Below the pieces are notes generated by a model. The model saw nothing but the letters and a program-made list of their open reading frames with translations. It searched no databases and was not told the DNA's origin. Of a DNA stretch of 64,000 bases, positions 36,901-45,300 are shown piece by piece. Positions within the stretch are counted from its first letter, which is position 1. Every line of letters begins with the position of its first letter. The stretch comes from Catalinimonas niigatensis. GTDB taxonomy: Bacteria; Bacteroidota; Bacteroidia; Cytophagales; Cyclobacteriaceae. The stretch is taken from contig NZ_CP119422.1 of NCBI RefSeq assembly GCF_030506285.1, positions 1,612,001 through 1,676,000 of the forward strand, given 5' to 3'. A program made the translations under genes and the position numbers.

Positions 36901-37108
36901 TCCGCTTATCATCTCATTTGGGGCAGGCAGCGAAACCCGTCTTGTCATTGGTATCGCTGTTTCTTTTGGTGTACTGGTATCTTCCATCTTTACCATTTAT
37001 ACGGTACCGGCCATGTATAAGCTAATAGCCAAAGGCACCAGCAGCCCGAATGCCGTAGCGAATGAGCTGGAAAAATCATTGAATGAAGAAAAATTAAATC
37101 CTGCCTGA
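33989..37108 (+). CDS. RND efflux pump permease (AcrB/HAE1 type)
   Basis: The 1039-residue inner-membrane pump begins MKLSDISVKRPVFAAVLSLL, typical of the HAE1 subgroup, and contains the TM4 proton-relay motif IGLVVDDAIVVLENIYSRLE, PITFLAGDIGKLFTEFAIAM, and the TM11-12 region GLATKNGILIVEFINQLRDR with MRLRPILMTGLTTIMGSLPL. The two Asp of TM4 and the Lys of the TM10 region are in place, so it should be functional. It exports hydrophobic drugs, bile salts or similar by proton antiport. Its stop is separated from the next gene by one base. Confidence 0.95.
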   Translation: MKLSDISVKRPVFAAVLSLLILAFGLVCYTRLVVREYPDIEPPIVSVETNYLGASAAVVETRITQLIEQRVSEVEAIKLINSSSVDGRSEVTIEFDLSRDIDAAANDVREAVSNLLDNLPEEADPPEINKVDAGSDAVLYLNLTSTEMGMLELTDYADRYLVDRFSVLPGVARVRISGGSRYAMRIWINREALAARQLTVTDVEDALRSENVELPAGSLESVDRQFTVRLNREFQKVEDFNKLIIKRDANGHHILLEEVAKVRLGPEEHRMSYTGNGIKRIGLGIIKQSKSNTLDIAGAVKEEVEKIKPTLPDHMSISNSYDRSLFIAEAITEVYKTLGIAIILVVFVIYVFLGDIRATIIPAVTVPVSLVGTCIVLLMFGYSLNLLTLLALVLAIGLVVDDAIVVLENIYSRLETGANPLVAAYQGAREVGFAVIATSLVLLAVFIPITFLAGDIGKLFTEFAIAMAAAVFFSTLVALSLSPMLCSKMLKYRKDRGNFLTRGIDRSVQYLQRIYRRTLERFITQPIISVVIIILFMAGSVGLFLIVPQEFTPQEDRGVFFIGGLAPEGSTYSYTKSYMDEIEKRLMYLHDETGEAGTILVRTPQSFGSTVQSFNDGRAIIVLSDFSERRSAWEIMDEVREKLSDLTGLQISIIMRQGLSTGSGKPVQYVLSGDTYEEIAAWRDELLDEIKGYPGLTDIDYDYKETKPQLKVNIDKPRAAELGVSIINIGRTLETLLGSRLVTTFIQGGEEYDVIVESDFDQKRMLYDLKNIFVRSSRSGELIPLSNLVTLDEFADSGSLNRYNRMRAITIEANLANGYTLGQALDYLDAVVAENLPEEVNIGYKGESLDYKDSGESVIFIFLLALIVVYLVLAAQFESFVHPFVLILTVPFALLGALLGLWLFGQSVNIYSQIGMIMLVGLATKNGILIVEFINQLRDRGQDFESAIIDASVMRLRPILMTGLTTIMGSLPLIISFGAGSETRLVIGIAVSFGVLVSSIFTIYTVPAMYKLIAKGTSSPNAVANELEKSLNEEKLNPA

Positions 37109-37109
37109 T

Positions 37110-38552
37110 TTGAAGCGTCAAAACAGAATCTTTCAGCTTTTATCCCTGATTTTACTGATCAGTGGAATTTACTCCTGTAACCTTGCTCCGGTTTTTCAAA
37201 AGCCAGACCACTCTCTGTATGATAGTTTTAAATACAAGACTTTTGTAGATTCTCTGTCTTCCGTACCGCTGGATACCGCCTGGTGGAAATACTTTCAGGA
37301 CCCAACTTTGGATAACATCATCAAACAGGTATCGGTCAATAACAACAACCTGCAGGCCGCCATCCACAGTTTTGAGCAGGCCAGTTCCATCACCCGGGTG
37401 GACCGTTCTTTTCTTTTACCTGAGGTTCAGATGGAAATTAATACTGCCAGAACAGTGGTTTCAGAAAATGCAGTGCAAAGGTTCCAGTCCAATAAGTTCA
37501 ACAATTACTCGCTTCTGGGCCTGGCAAGCTATCAAATAGATTTGTGGGGACAATTGAGAAATAATTACAAAGCCTCAGTCATTGAGTCGGAGATCAGTTT
37601 GCTGGAATATTATAACCTGCTTTCTGTGCTAAGAGCACAGGCCGCTTCGGAGTACATCAACATCCGCCAGCTGGATGCCCAGATTGCCCTGTACGACTCT
37701 ACGATCCTCCTCAGAGAGCGCTCTCTTCAGATTGCCAGACTCAACTATGAAGCCGGTGCATCTGATGCTTTGGACCCCGCCAGGGCTGAAACCCAGTTGC
37801 GCACTGCCCAGTCCCAGCGATGGACCTTTATCAACCGGCGTGCCCGACTGGAAAACTCCCTGGCTGCCTTGATGGGTAAAGAGCCCTCTGATTATGCTAT
37901 TCCTGAAAACCCTCTTGATTCTTTACCTCCGGTCATCCCTGCTAAAATTCCTTCGGAAGTTTTAACCAGACGGCCAGATGTATGGATTGCGCTCAAATCT
38001 ATGGAGGCAGAAAATGCCCGGATCGGAGCTGCAAGAGCCAATTTGTATCCCAGCATTAGCCTGTCTGCCCAGGTAGGTTATCAGGGAAGATCTTTTGAGA
38101 ACATTCTTACACCCCAAAGTTTTGCCTGGACCATTGGAGGAGGGCTACTTCAACCGGTGTTCAATTATGGAAGAAATCAGGCGCTGATAGACGCAGCCTA
38201 TGCACGCTATGAGCAGGTAGCGGATTTATACAAACAATCTGTGCTGTCTGCTTTTGAAGAAGTAGAAAATGAACTGGCCAACATCTATTATCTAAACAAT
38301 CAATACCGGAGACAACAACAAACTGTAGCAGCAGCGACAAGAACGCTGGATCTGGCCAGGCAACGCTATGAAGCCGGTTTAGTCTCCTACCTCGAGGTAG
38401 TGGATGCAGAACGAACGGCTTTGCTCAATCAGGTAGATGCGGTGGGGGTAATCGGGCAACTTTACCAGAGTATGATCAATTTGAGCCTGGCTTCAGGCGG
38501 GAATTGGGATATCGGCCCGCAATTTTACACCCCTGAAACGCTTATGGAATAA
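37110..38552 (+). CDS. RND efflux outer-membrane channel (OprM/NodT family lipoprotein)
   Basis: The 480-residue protein begins with a TTG start one base after the pump stop, and has a lipoprotein signal (LLISGIYSC, Cys23). The two OEP repeats are clear: DTAWWKYFQDPTLDNIIKQV, ARLNYEAGASDALDPARAET, RRPDVWIALKSMEAENARIG with ARANLYPSISLSAQVGYQG, and the second-half LARQRYEAGLVSYLEVVDAE, then RTALLNQ. It forms the outer-membrane exit duct of the pump. I see no better ATG in frame; the TTG start and signal peptide fit well. A TCTCAAGAACC/GGTTTTGAGA hairpin follows at 38584-38612, without a T-run. Confidence 0.92.
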   Translation: MKRQNRIFQLLSLILLISGIYSCNLAPVFQKPDHSLYDSFKYKTFVDSLSSVPLDTAWWKYFQDPTLDNIIKQVSVNNNNLQAAIHSFEQASSITRVDRSFLLPEVQMEINTARTVVSENAVQRFQSNKFNNYSLLGLASYQIDLWGQLRNNYKASVIESEISLLEYYNLLSVLRAQAASEYINIRQLDAQIALYDSTILLRERSLQIARLNYEAGASDALDPARAETQLRTAQSQRWTFINRRARLENSLAALMGKEPSDYAIPENPLDSLPPVIPAKIPSEVLTRRPDVWIALKSMEAENARIGAARANLYPSISLSAQVGYQGRSFENILTPQSFAWTIGGGLLQPVFNYGRNQALIDAAYARYEQVADLYKQSVLSAFEEVENELANIYYLNNQYRRQQQTVAAATRTLDLARQRYEAGLVSYLEVVDAERTALLNQVDAVGVIGQLYQSMINLSLASGGNWDIGPQFYTPETLME

Positions 38553-39126
38553 ACGATTCTGCTTAAAAATTCCATGAGAGCATCTCTCAAGAACCAGAGA
38601 GAGGTTTTGAGAAAAGACTTTGATACAATGAAAAGCTTTTACAAAGCATCTGTTAAATTTTCGTTTACAAAGTGTGAAATAAGATGAGGCTAATAACATT
38701 TTAGCTCTCATCATTGCTCTCAAATGAAACTAAACTAATAGCTCTACAAGGAGGTGCTGAAAGTATTGGCTTGCGCAATTGTTGAAGTTAATTGACCTTT
38801 AGAATAAAAAAACTAAAACTGAGTATTTGTCTGGTGTTGCTCAATAATACCCTTATATGTTAAGTGGGATTTTATAACCATTTATCAGCAAATAGAGAAG
38901 TTAGCAGGTCCATAGGAGAGATGAAAGGTGATAACCTCTCCGATGATGAGAATCATTCAAACCAGCTGATTCTAACATTCTTTATTGCATTCCATGCTAT
39001 CATTCCCTACTTTTAAAGTACGTTCTTGCCAATCATACGAATTGTTCTTATTTGTTCCTCTTCATGAGGTGAACTAACAGAAAAATTTCTCTCAAAGCAT
39101 TGATACATAGAGTTTTATGATGTAAA
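38553..39126. other. Non-coding stretch after the efflux operon
   Basis: Nothing gene-like is seen in either strand. Apart from the imperfect hairpin at 38584-38612, which may end the efflux transcript, the DNA is AT-rich and without repeats. It borders the IS21 left-end stub. Confidence 0.4.
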
Positions 39127-39420
39127 CATCGGATAAGTTGAGCAGTTGGAGTCGGAGGAAAGTGAGCCACTTTAGTCGGGGCAAAGTGCACCACGCTTAG
39201 ATCGGTTCTATTTGTGAGTAAAAAGTGATCTTTTTGGAAGAAAAAAGATCATGGCAAACCAACGAATAGAGATGCGAAAAATAAAACGATTATTTAAACT
39301 CTACACCGAAGGGGTAAGCAAGCGAACGATCAGTGTTCAGTTAGGTCTATCCCGTAATACAGCCCTCTTCACCGTCAGAGCCGTACAAGTCACTCCTTGT
39401 AAGCGCACTTTATGTATGAC
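39127..39420 (+). mobile_element. IS21 family stub (left end plus start of istA)
   Basis: 39251-39366 encodes MANQRIEMRKIKRLFKLYTE, GVSKRTISVQLGLSRNT, the N-terminal helix-turn-helix of the IS21 transposase IstA; after that the reading turns to unrelated sequence. The 120 bases before it (from about TGTAAACATCGGATAAG) have the look of an IS21 left end, with GTGAGCCACTTTAGTCGGGG followed by AAAGTGCACCAC as possible transposase-binding repeats. The remaining 2 kb of the element, including istB, are missing. The last bases before the esterase gene may be the right end, brought next to the left by an internal deletion. Confidence 0.65.
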
Positions 39421-39421
39421 A

Positions 39422-40834
39422 TCAAAGTCCTTCCCTCCTGGCAGCAGTTTTTAAAGCATTTGCTGTGGGACGGGTAGCAGTGGTTCTATCGATAAATAGA
39501 ATACCATCATAAAATCTCTTGACCTCCAGCTCTTTAATATAGTCTTCCTGAGATTCTCCGTTGTTGGCCCAACTTGCCAGGTACACCTTGTGGGGAGAAT
39601 GTAGCCACTGCTCAACCACTGGATTGTCCACCGGCGCACGTAGGTTCAATATCAAATTACCAACATTTGTGCTAGACAGGTACCACGGCAATGATCCTTC
39701 TGGAGCCGGAGGAACGGTGACCTCCTTTAGATCCCCAAGCATATTATCAGGTAGCAATGACCTGGTCTGAAAGGAGCCCTGGTTGAACTCGATACTGAAT
39801 GCGTAATACCCATCCCTGTACTTCCTTCGGAGCTGATAACCCAATAAATTAGATCCATTCCGAGCATCCTGAAAATTGGATACATTCCAGGTATCCCTGG
39901 CTAGATGTGAATTGTGCTCCCAAACCACAAACTTCGCCTCTGATCCTTCCCGATCAAGCAAGTACATTAGGTTTTCAGCCATAGATATTGATCGTATCAT
40001 ACTTTTATCTACAAATGGAGGCAGCATAGCAGGCGTATTGGCCATGAACCATTGCTTCATAACCCGGGTGTACTGCAAGACTTGATCGAACGCAGCCGGG
40101 GTAGAGTTGCTAACAAGCTTATCCTTGTTTTCAGTAAGAAAATAAATTAAGTCCTGTAGGTGGGGGAGCATATGCAGTAGTATTTTCTCAGTTTCAGCAT
40201 CGATCTGCATAGGCCACTTCGCCTCTTCTCTGGCGAGAACCCGAAAGAGCGAATCTGTGGCTGCAACCCTTTCCGGAGCGACCTTATGCAGGTAGCTCAA
40301 GATCTCTTTCCTGCCAATTTCGTTGTTCGATAAATCTAAACCATAGAACTTTACTTTCTTCTCCTCAGTCACACTTTGATTATATTCTCGGAGCCAACCT
40401 ATCATCTCCGCCATCTCTTCTGTGTCCCATACTACATATCCCTGGCCTGTTAGAACGGTAGCCAGATCTCCTATACCATACAGCACATAATCATTAATGG
40501 GTTGACAAGCTGCATAACTGGCTTCCAGGGCAAAAGCATTAAAATCCATCTCCTTGACCAGAAATTCCAACAAGCGATGTTTTACTTGAAAAAATTCTCT
40601 GGTTCCATGGGTGGCTTCTCCCAGCCCTACTACTTTCACATCTTTTAGTATCTGCTTTAAAGGTTGTAGATCTGAAAAGTCATTACCCGCCTGCACATGA
40701 CGGATGGGAATTGCGTTTTGCTGAATCCAGGAGAGAGCTTCATCTGATTGGGCTGCTTCCTGTCCGAAGCTGGTTAAAGACAGAACAAGACTATTCAGCC
40801 CCAAACAAAGAATTTTTTTAATCTTTCTTTTCAT
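39422..40834 (-). CDS. Erythromycin esterase family protein, exported
   Basis: The 470-residue protein starts with a signal peptide (to about residue 26, TSFGQ) and has the erythromycin-esterase-fold motifs VVGLGEATHGTREFFQVKHR, then FNAFALEASYAACQPINDYV, and VVWEHNSHLARDTWNVS, with the Glu/His residues that activate water in EreA/EreB. Members of this large family hydrolyse macrolide rings or other esters and are common in Bacteroidota without known substrate. Location just after an RND pump is suggestive but real macrolide resistance is unproven. It is the third of three minus-strand genes with EthD- and SDR-type products. Confidence 0.86.
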   Translation of the reverse strand: MKRKIKKILCLGLNSLVLSLTSFGQEAAQSDEALSWIQQNAIPIRHVQAGNDFSDLQPLKQILKDVKVVGLGEATHGTREFFQVKHRLLEFLVKEMDFNAFALEASYAACQPINDYVLYGIGDLATVLTGQGYVVWDTEEMAEMIGWLREYNQSVTEEKKVKFYGLDLSNNEIGRKEILSYLHKVAPERVAATDSLFRVLAREEAKWPMQIDAETEKILLHMLPHLQDLIYFLTENKDKLVSNSTPAAFDQVLQYTRVMKQWFMANTPAMLPPFVDKSMIRSISMAENLMYLLDREGSEAKFVVWEHNSHLARDTWNVSNFQDARNGSNLLGYQLRRKYRDGYYAFSIEFNQGSFQTRSLLPDNMLGDLKEVTVPPAPEGSLPWYLSSTNVGNLILNLRAPVDNPVVEQWLHSPHKVYLASWANNGESQEDYIKELEVKRFYDGILFIDRTTATRPTANALKTAARREGL

Positions 40835-40905
40835 AAATTTAATTTGGTCTAATAAAAATAAGGTTCAGGTTCAGGTTCAGCTTCCCCTACTCCAGCGACA
40901 GCTCA

Positions 40906-41244
40906 CTAGCGTCGTTTAACTTCCAGAAGCGGTTCAATTACACGGCTGGTCTGCATTATCACCTGTATGTTTGTAAAATTAGCGATGTCAGCCACTAATT
41001 CTTTCCCGTACATAGTCATTACAGTTTGCAAATCTTCCAGGGATTCAAAGGTCATACTGAAAATCAAACAGAAGGGAGAAGGTGTATTTGGTACTGCCCC
41101 AGTCATACCTTCTTCTACATCCACACGAACAGGTTCAAAAGAAGCTATTCGCTCTTTTACTAGTGCTACATGCTTTTGCAGATAATAGTCCATATTAAAC
41201 CATGCACCTTCAGTATTGGGATAAAGAACGGTTAATCGGATCAT
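40906..41244 (-). CDS. EthD family protein
   Basis: The 112-residue protein begins MIRLTVLYPNTEGAWFNMDY with YLQKHVALVKERI, the pattern of the EthD/dimeric alpha-beta barrel family, and contains PFCLIFSMTFESLEDLQTVM followed by the ELVADIANFTN closing segment. Small EthD proteins are usually about 100 residues; their role is mostly unknown, with EthD itself needed for ether-fuel oxidation. It begins 31 bases after the SDR gene, suggesting joint expression. Confidence 0.85.
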   Translation of the reverse strand: MIRLTVLYPNTEGAWFNMDYYLQKHVALVKERIASFEPVRVDVEEGMTGAVPNTPSPFCLIFSMTFESLEDLQTVMTMYGKELVADIANFTNIQVIMQTSRVIEPLLEVKRR

Positions 41245-41275
41245 ACAATGGGTGGCTTAAAGTTAATAATTGCCT

Positions 41276-42106
41276 CTAAGGGCGCTGGAAATCAAGGGGG
41301 ACTTCTGGGTTCATTAGAGATGCACCGCCGTCTGCAACAATAGTCTGTCCGGTAATCCATCCTGCCTCTTCACTACACAAAGCAGCAACGGCTCCTCCAA
41401 TATCCGCTGGCGTGCCGGGTCGTCCCATGGGTGTCCATCCTTGTTTCAGCCATGAAAGCATGGCCTCATGGGCTTCCTTTGGAAGGGCGTTGACAATACT
41501 GTCATCAGTAATCCCGGCGCAAAGGGCATTAACCGTAATACCTTTTGGAGCCAAGGCTACAGCAAAGTAGCGACACATAGCTTCCAGGGCCGCTTTATTT
41601 GCACCCATGGCAAAATAGGGCAAAAAACCACCAGCATGGCTGCCTGGCCAGTAGCTGATTGCCAAAATGCGTCCTCCACTACGCATTTGACCGACTGCTT
41701 GTTGTACACCCACAAGGAAAGCACGTGACTGCACCTGAAATGCTTCATCCCATTGGCTTAAAGTGACCTGTAATGGTGGGATCATAAATCCAAGTAAATC
41801 CCCAAGAGCGTTGTTGACAAAAATGTCTAATGCCCCGAACTCTTTGTGAACCCGGTTGAGCATAGCTGTTAGTTCTTCAGGTTTTGATACATCAGCCTGA
41901 ATGACAATTCCTTCTGCACCGCGTTCCTTAACTTTAGCCAAGGTATCATATGCAGCCTCTTCTTCTTTCAAATAGTTAATGGCTATGGTGGCTCCTTTTT
42001 CTGCCAGTTTGAGGGCAATACCTCTACCTATTCCGCGAGAACTTCCGGTCACTAATGCAAATTTTCCCTTTAGGAACACTCCATCTTTTGTTGATTGATT
42101 ATTCAT
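41276..42106 (-). CDS. SDR family oxidoreductase (FabL-like)
   Basis: The 276-residue enzyme has the Rossmann motif ALVTGSSRGIGRGIALKLAE, the NNA motif (DIFVNNALGDLLGF) and an active-site Tyr/Lys pair in YFAMGANKAALEAMCRYFAV. The spacing is Y-x6-K, not the classic Y-x3-K of SDRs; Y-x6-K is known for enoyl-ACP reductases FabI and FabL. The C-terminus (GQTIVADGGASLM) is normal SDR. So it may be an enoyl-ACP or other enoyl reductase; substrate unproven. A (TTTAAGC)x3 repeat (42133-42153) lies in its 5' region. Confidence 0.83.
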   Translation of the reverse strand: MNNQSTKDGVFLKGKFALVTGSSRGIGRGIALKLAEKGATIAINYLKEEEAAYDTLAKVKERGAEGIVIQADVSKPEELTAMLNRVHKEFGALDIFVNNALGDLLGFMIPPLQVTLSQWDEAFQVQSRAFLVGVQQAVGQMRSGGRILAISYWPGSHAGGFLPYFAMGANKAALEAMCRYFAVALAPKGITVNALCAGITDDSIVNALPKEAHEAMLSWLKQGWTPMGRPGTPADIGGAVAALCSEEAGWITGQTIVADGGASLMNPEVPLDFQRP

Positions 42107-42336
42107 GATGTTTATTATTTAAGGATTTAATATTTAAGCTTTAAGCTTTAAGCTTTCTACTTCAAGCAGATTTGGCATCCTTCTCAATCAATTTTAATTG
42201 CAGGCTGCCATTAACTTATGTTACCTAATTTAGCCAAAAACCAGGTTTTAAGGAGAATAATGGTAGCAAATACTCGCACAAAAAGAGCTTGCGACGAGAG
42301 GGCTAACTTTTGAGCCCAGAATGCTAAAAGGATATA

Positions 42337-45300
42337 CTAAGCTTGTTCTCCAGTGTTCCTGCGGGCATACTCAGACGGTGTTTTACCGTACATTCCTCGA
42401 AAGCAGCGGGTGAAGTAGTTGAGGCTGCTAAAGCCAACGGCAAGTGCTACTTCGCTGATATTACCGTAATCTTGCTGGAGCAGGTGGGCCGCCCGTTGCA
42501 ATCGGAACTGACGAATAAAATCAGAGGGTGATTGATTTATCAGAGCCGAGAGCTTTCTGTGTAGTTGCGAACGGCTCATGCCAATCTCCCTTCCGAGGGT
42601 TTCAACATCAAATTCATCGTTACCCATATTGACTTCCATTATGGCCAAGGCTTTCTGTAGGAATCGCTCATCCGTGGAAGTGACAGCAACTTCTTGTGGC
42701 TGCAGGGTAAGAGTTTTGCCAAACTGCTCCCGTAATTTTTTCCGTCCATCGAGCAGATTCTTGACCCGCGCCAGCAACTCATTTAACTGAAATGGCTTGA
42801 TTAGATAGTCATCAGCGCCTGTCTCCAGGCCCAGGAGTTTGCTTGAAGTGCCCGCTTTGGCTGTAAGCAGAATAATGGGAACATGGGAAGTACGTTCATC
42901 GCTTTTCAGTTGTTGGCACATTGAAACACCATTTAAACCAGGCATCATTACGTCAGAGATAATCAGGTCTGGAATTGCTTCCCATGCTTTTAAAAGTCCT
43001 TGCTGGCCATCGGCTGCTTCCATTACCTGATAATGAGGCGATAGAATCTCTTTAAGATATTGCCGCAAATCAAGGTTATCTTCTACCACCAATACTATGT
43101 TCTCTTTGCTTTTTGTAGCATGTAGTTGTTTTGGATGGGAAGTGGGCAAAGGTTTAGCAGGAGATAAATTCAAAGATGAAACGGGTGGATTAGGATTTTC
43201 TACCGAAAGGTAGCTTTCCTCCTTTTCAGCGGCCGTCGTTGCCTTAAGGGGAATGGCTACATAAAAAGCAGAGCCTTGTCCCTCCTGACTTTCCACATGG
43301 ATAGTTCCGCATAACAGCGCTACCAGTTCTTTGGTTAGGGCAAGGCCGATGCCTGCGCCCTCATAATTTCGGGTAGCCGTAGGATCTACCTGGTAAAAAC
43401 GATCAAAAATATGCGGTAGATGCTGGGCAGGTATACCAACACCAGTGTCTTCTACCAATAATTTAAGCAAATGCGCATCTATGCTGATGGTTTCTATGCT
43501 AGCCGTAAAGGCTACCTTACCTCCCGCAGGGGTAAACTTTAAGGCGTTTGTGAGTAAATTGTTGATGATTTTCTCCAGCTTGTCTTTATCCATAGAAACC
43601 CAGGCTGCTTTCAGTGGAATTGAGTAGCGGTAAGTAATGTCTTTGTTTTGAGCCATTGACTCGAAGGAACTGGCCAGGGCTCCTAGTAATACGGTTACCT
43701 CACCCGTTTGCAGGTGCGGTTGTAACTGTCCGGCTTCAAGTTTAGAAAGGTCTAAGAGCTGGTTGATGAGTTCCAGCAGCCGGTTGGCGTTCCTGTCTAT
43801 CCTAGAGCAATCCGTTTTCTGCTCATCTGTAAGCTTCGTCTGTGTGTTCAGCTTCTGCACCGTGCCGCTGATCAGAGATAGTGGGGTACGGAATTCGTGC
43901 GAGATATTAGCAAGAAAACGGGATTTGGCAGTGTCCAACTCACGGAGTTTATCTGATGCTACTTGTTGTACCCTCAGTTCAGCCCGTAGTCTTTCCCGGT
44001 TAACGACAACTTTCCGTGCCAGCACCAGGGAGGTTATAAAAAGTAATCCGTATCCCAGATACGCCCAGGTAGTTCGCCACCAGGGAGGGTGAATGAGGAT
44101 GGAAAGGGTCGCTCCTTGCTGGTTCCAGACACCGTCATTGTTGGAAGCTATGACCCGGAACGTATACCTGCCGGGACTGATGTTGGTATAGCGGGCCATA
44201 CGATTCATGGCCGACGTTTCAATCCAATCTTTCTCATAGGGTTCCAACTTGTATTTGTAATGATTTTTTTCTGGATTCACATAGTTCAAAGCTGCAAATT
44301 CAAAAGAGAAATCGTTCTGTTGGTATTCAAGTTCCATCTCATTGGTATAGGAGATGGCATCGTTGAGTGGTGTTTTCCATGAAAGTGTATCAGCAGTGGT
44401 TCTCTGCACGGGAACCGGCTGGTTATGGATAGAAAAGTCAGTAATAGTTACCGCAGGGATGTGAGGATTGTCATGAAGACTATCCGGGTGAAAAACGACC
44501 AGACCATCATTGCTGCCGAAATAAATTTCGCTCTTATGACTTTTCAAACCTCTTTCAATGATTTGGTCAGGAAGGCCATCATGATAGTCATAATTGCGGA
44601 AAATGCCTGTTTGTGGAAAGAAATGAGAAATACCGTTACCACAGCTTATCCAAAGGCTTTCATCTCCTCCATCAATAATATAATAGATATCATCATGCGG
44701 TAGATCTGATTGGGCAGTCCGCCAATGCTTAAATTTAGGGTATTTTTCAGTTCCTGGAATCATTTGATTAAGTCCACCGGCAGTACCAACCCACAAGGTG
44801 CTGTTCTGATCCATCATCAGGTGGTGCACCTCATTATTGGATAAACTTTGGAGGTTGGCATGATCATGCTGGAAAATATCTATTTGATCTGTTTTCAGGC
44901 TATATCTGACGAGACCCTCCGTGGTCCCTATCCAGAGATTTTCATGTTTATCTTCCAGAAGAGAATGCACGCTGGCACTAGGAAAAGCTTCAAGATGCTT
45001 ATACGTTTCTGTCTTGGGATCATACTTTCCTACGCCACCCCATTCCCCTAGCCAAACATCACCTCTGGAATCTTTGAACATTACTTTTGGGTCAATAGGC
45101 AGGGTAATGCTTGAAAAGGTTTGTTGCTCAATATTGAACTTGTCAATTTTTCCTCTTGATGCTGCCCAAAGCCATCCATGATTGTCACCTATCATAGCCT
45201 TAGTACCATTTCCTAAAGAACTTTGAGGATGCATGGGCTCTTGCGGATAAGGAAAGAAATGCCTGGATGCAGGATCAAACCTGAAAAGACTGAAATCGCC

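Noticed and set aside
40861-40878. (AGGTTC)x3 micro-repeat
   Set aside because: Only three units between two same-strand genes; too short to call a functional repeat.
42133-42153. (TTTAAGC)x3 micro-repeat upstream of the SDR gene
   Set aside because: Could affect spacing in the leader, but there is no promoter element around it to support phase variation.
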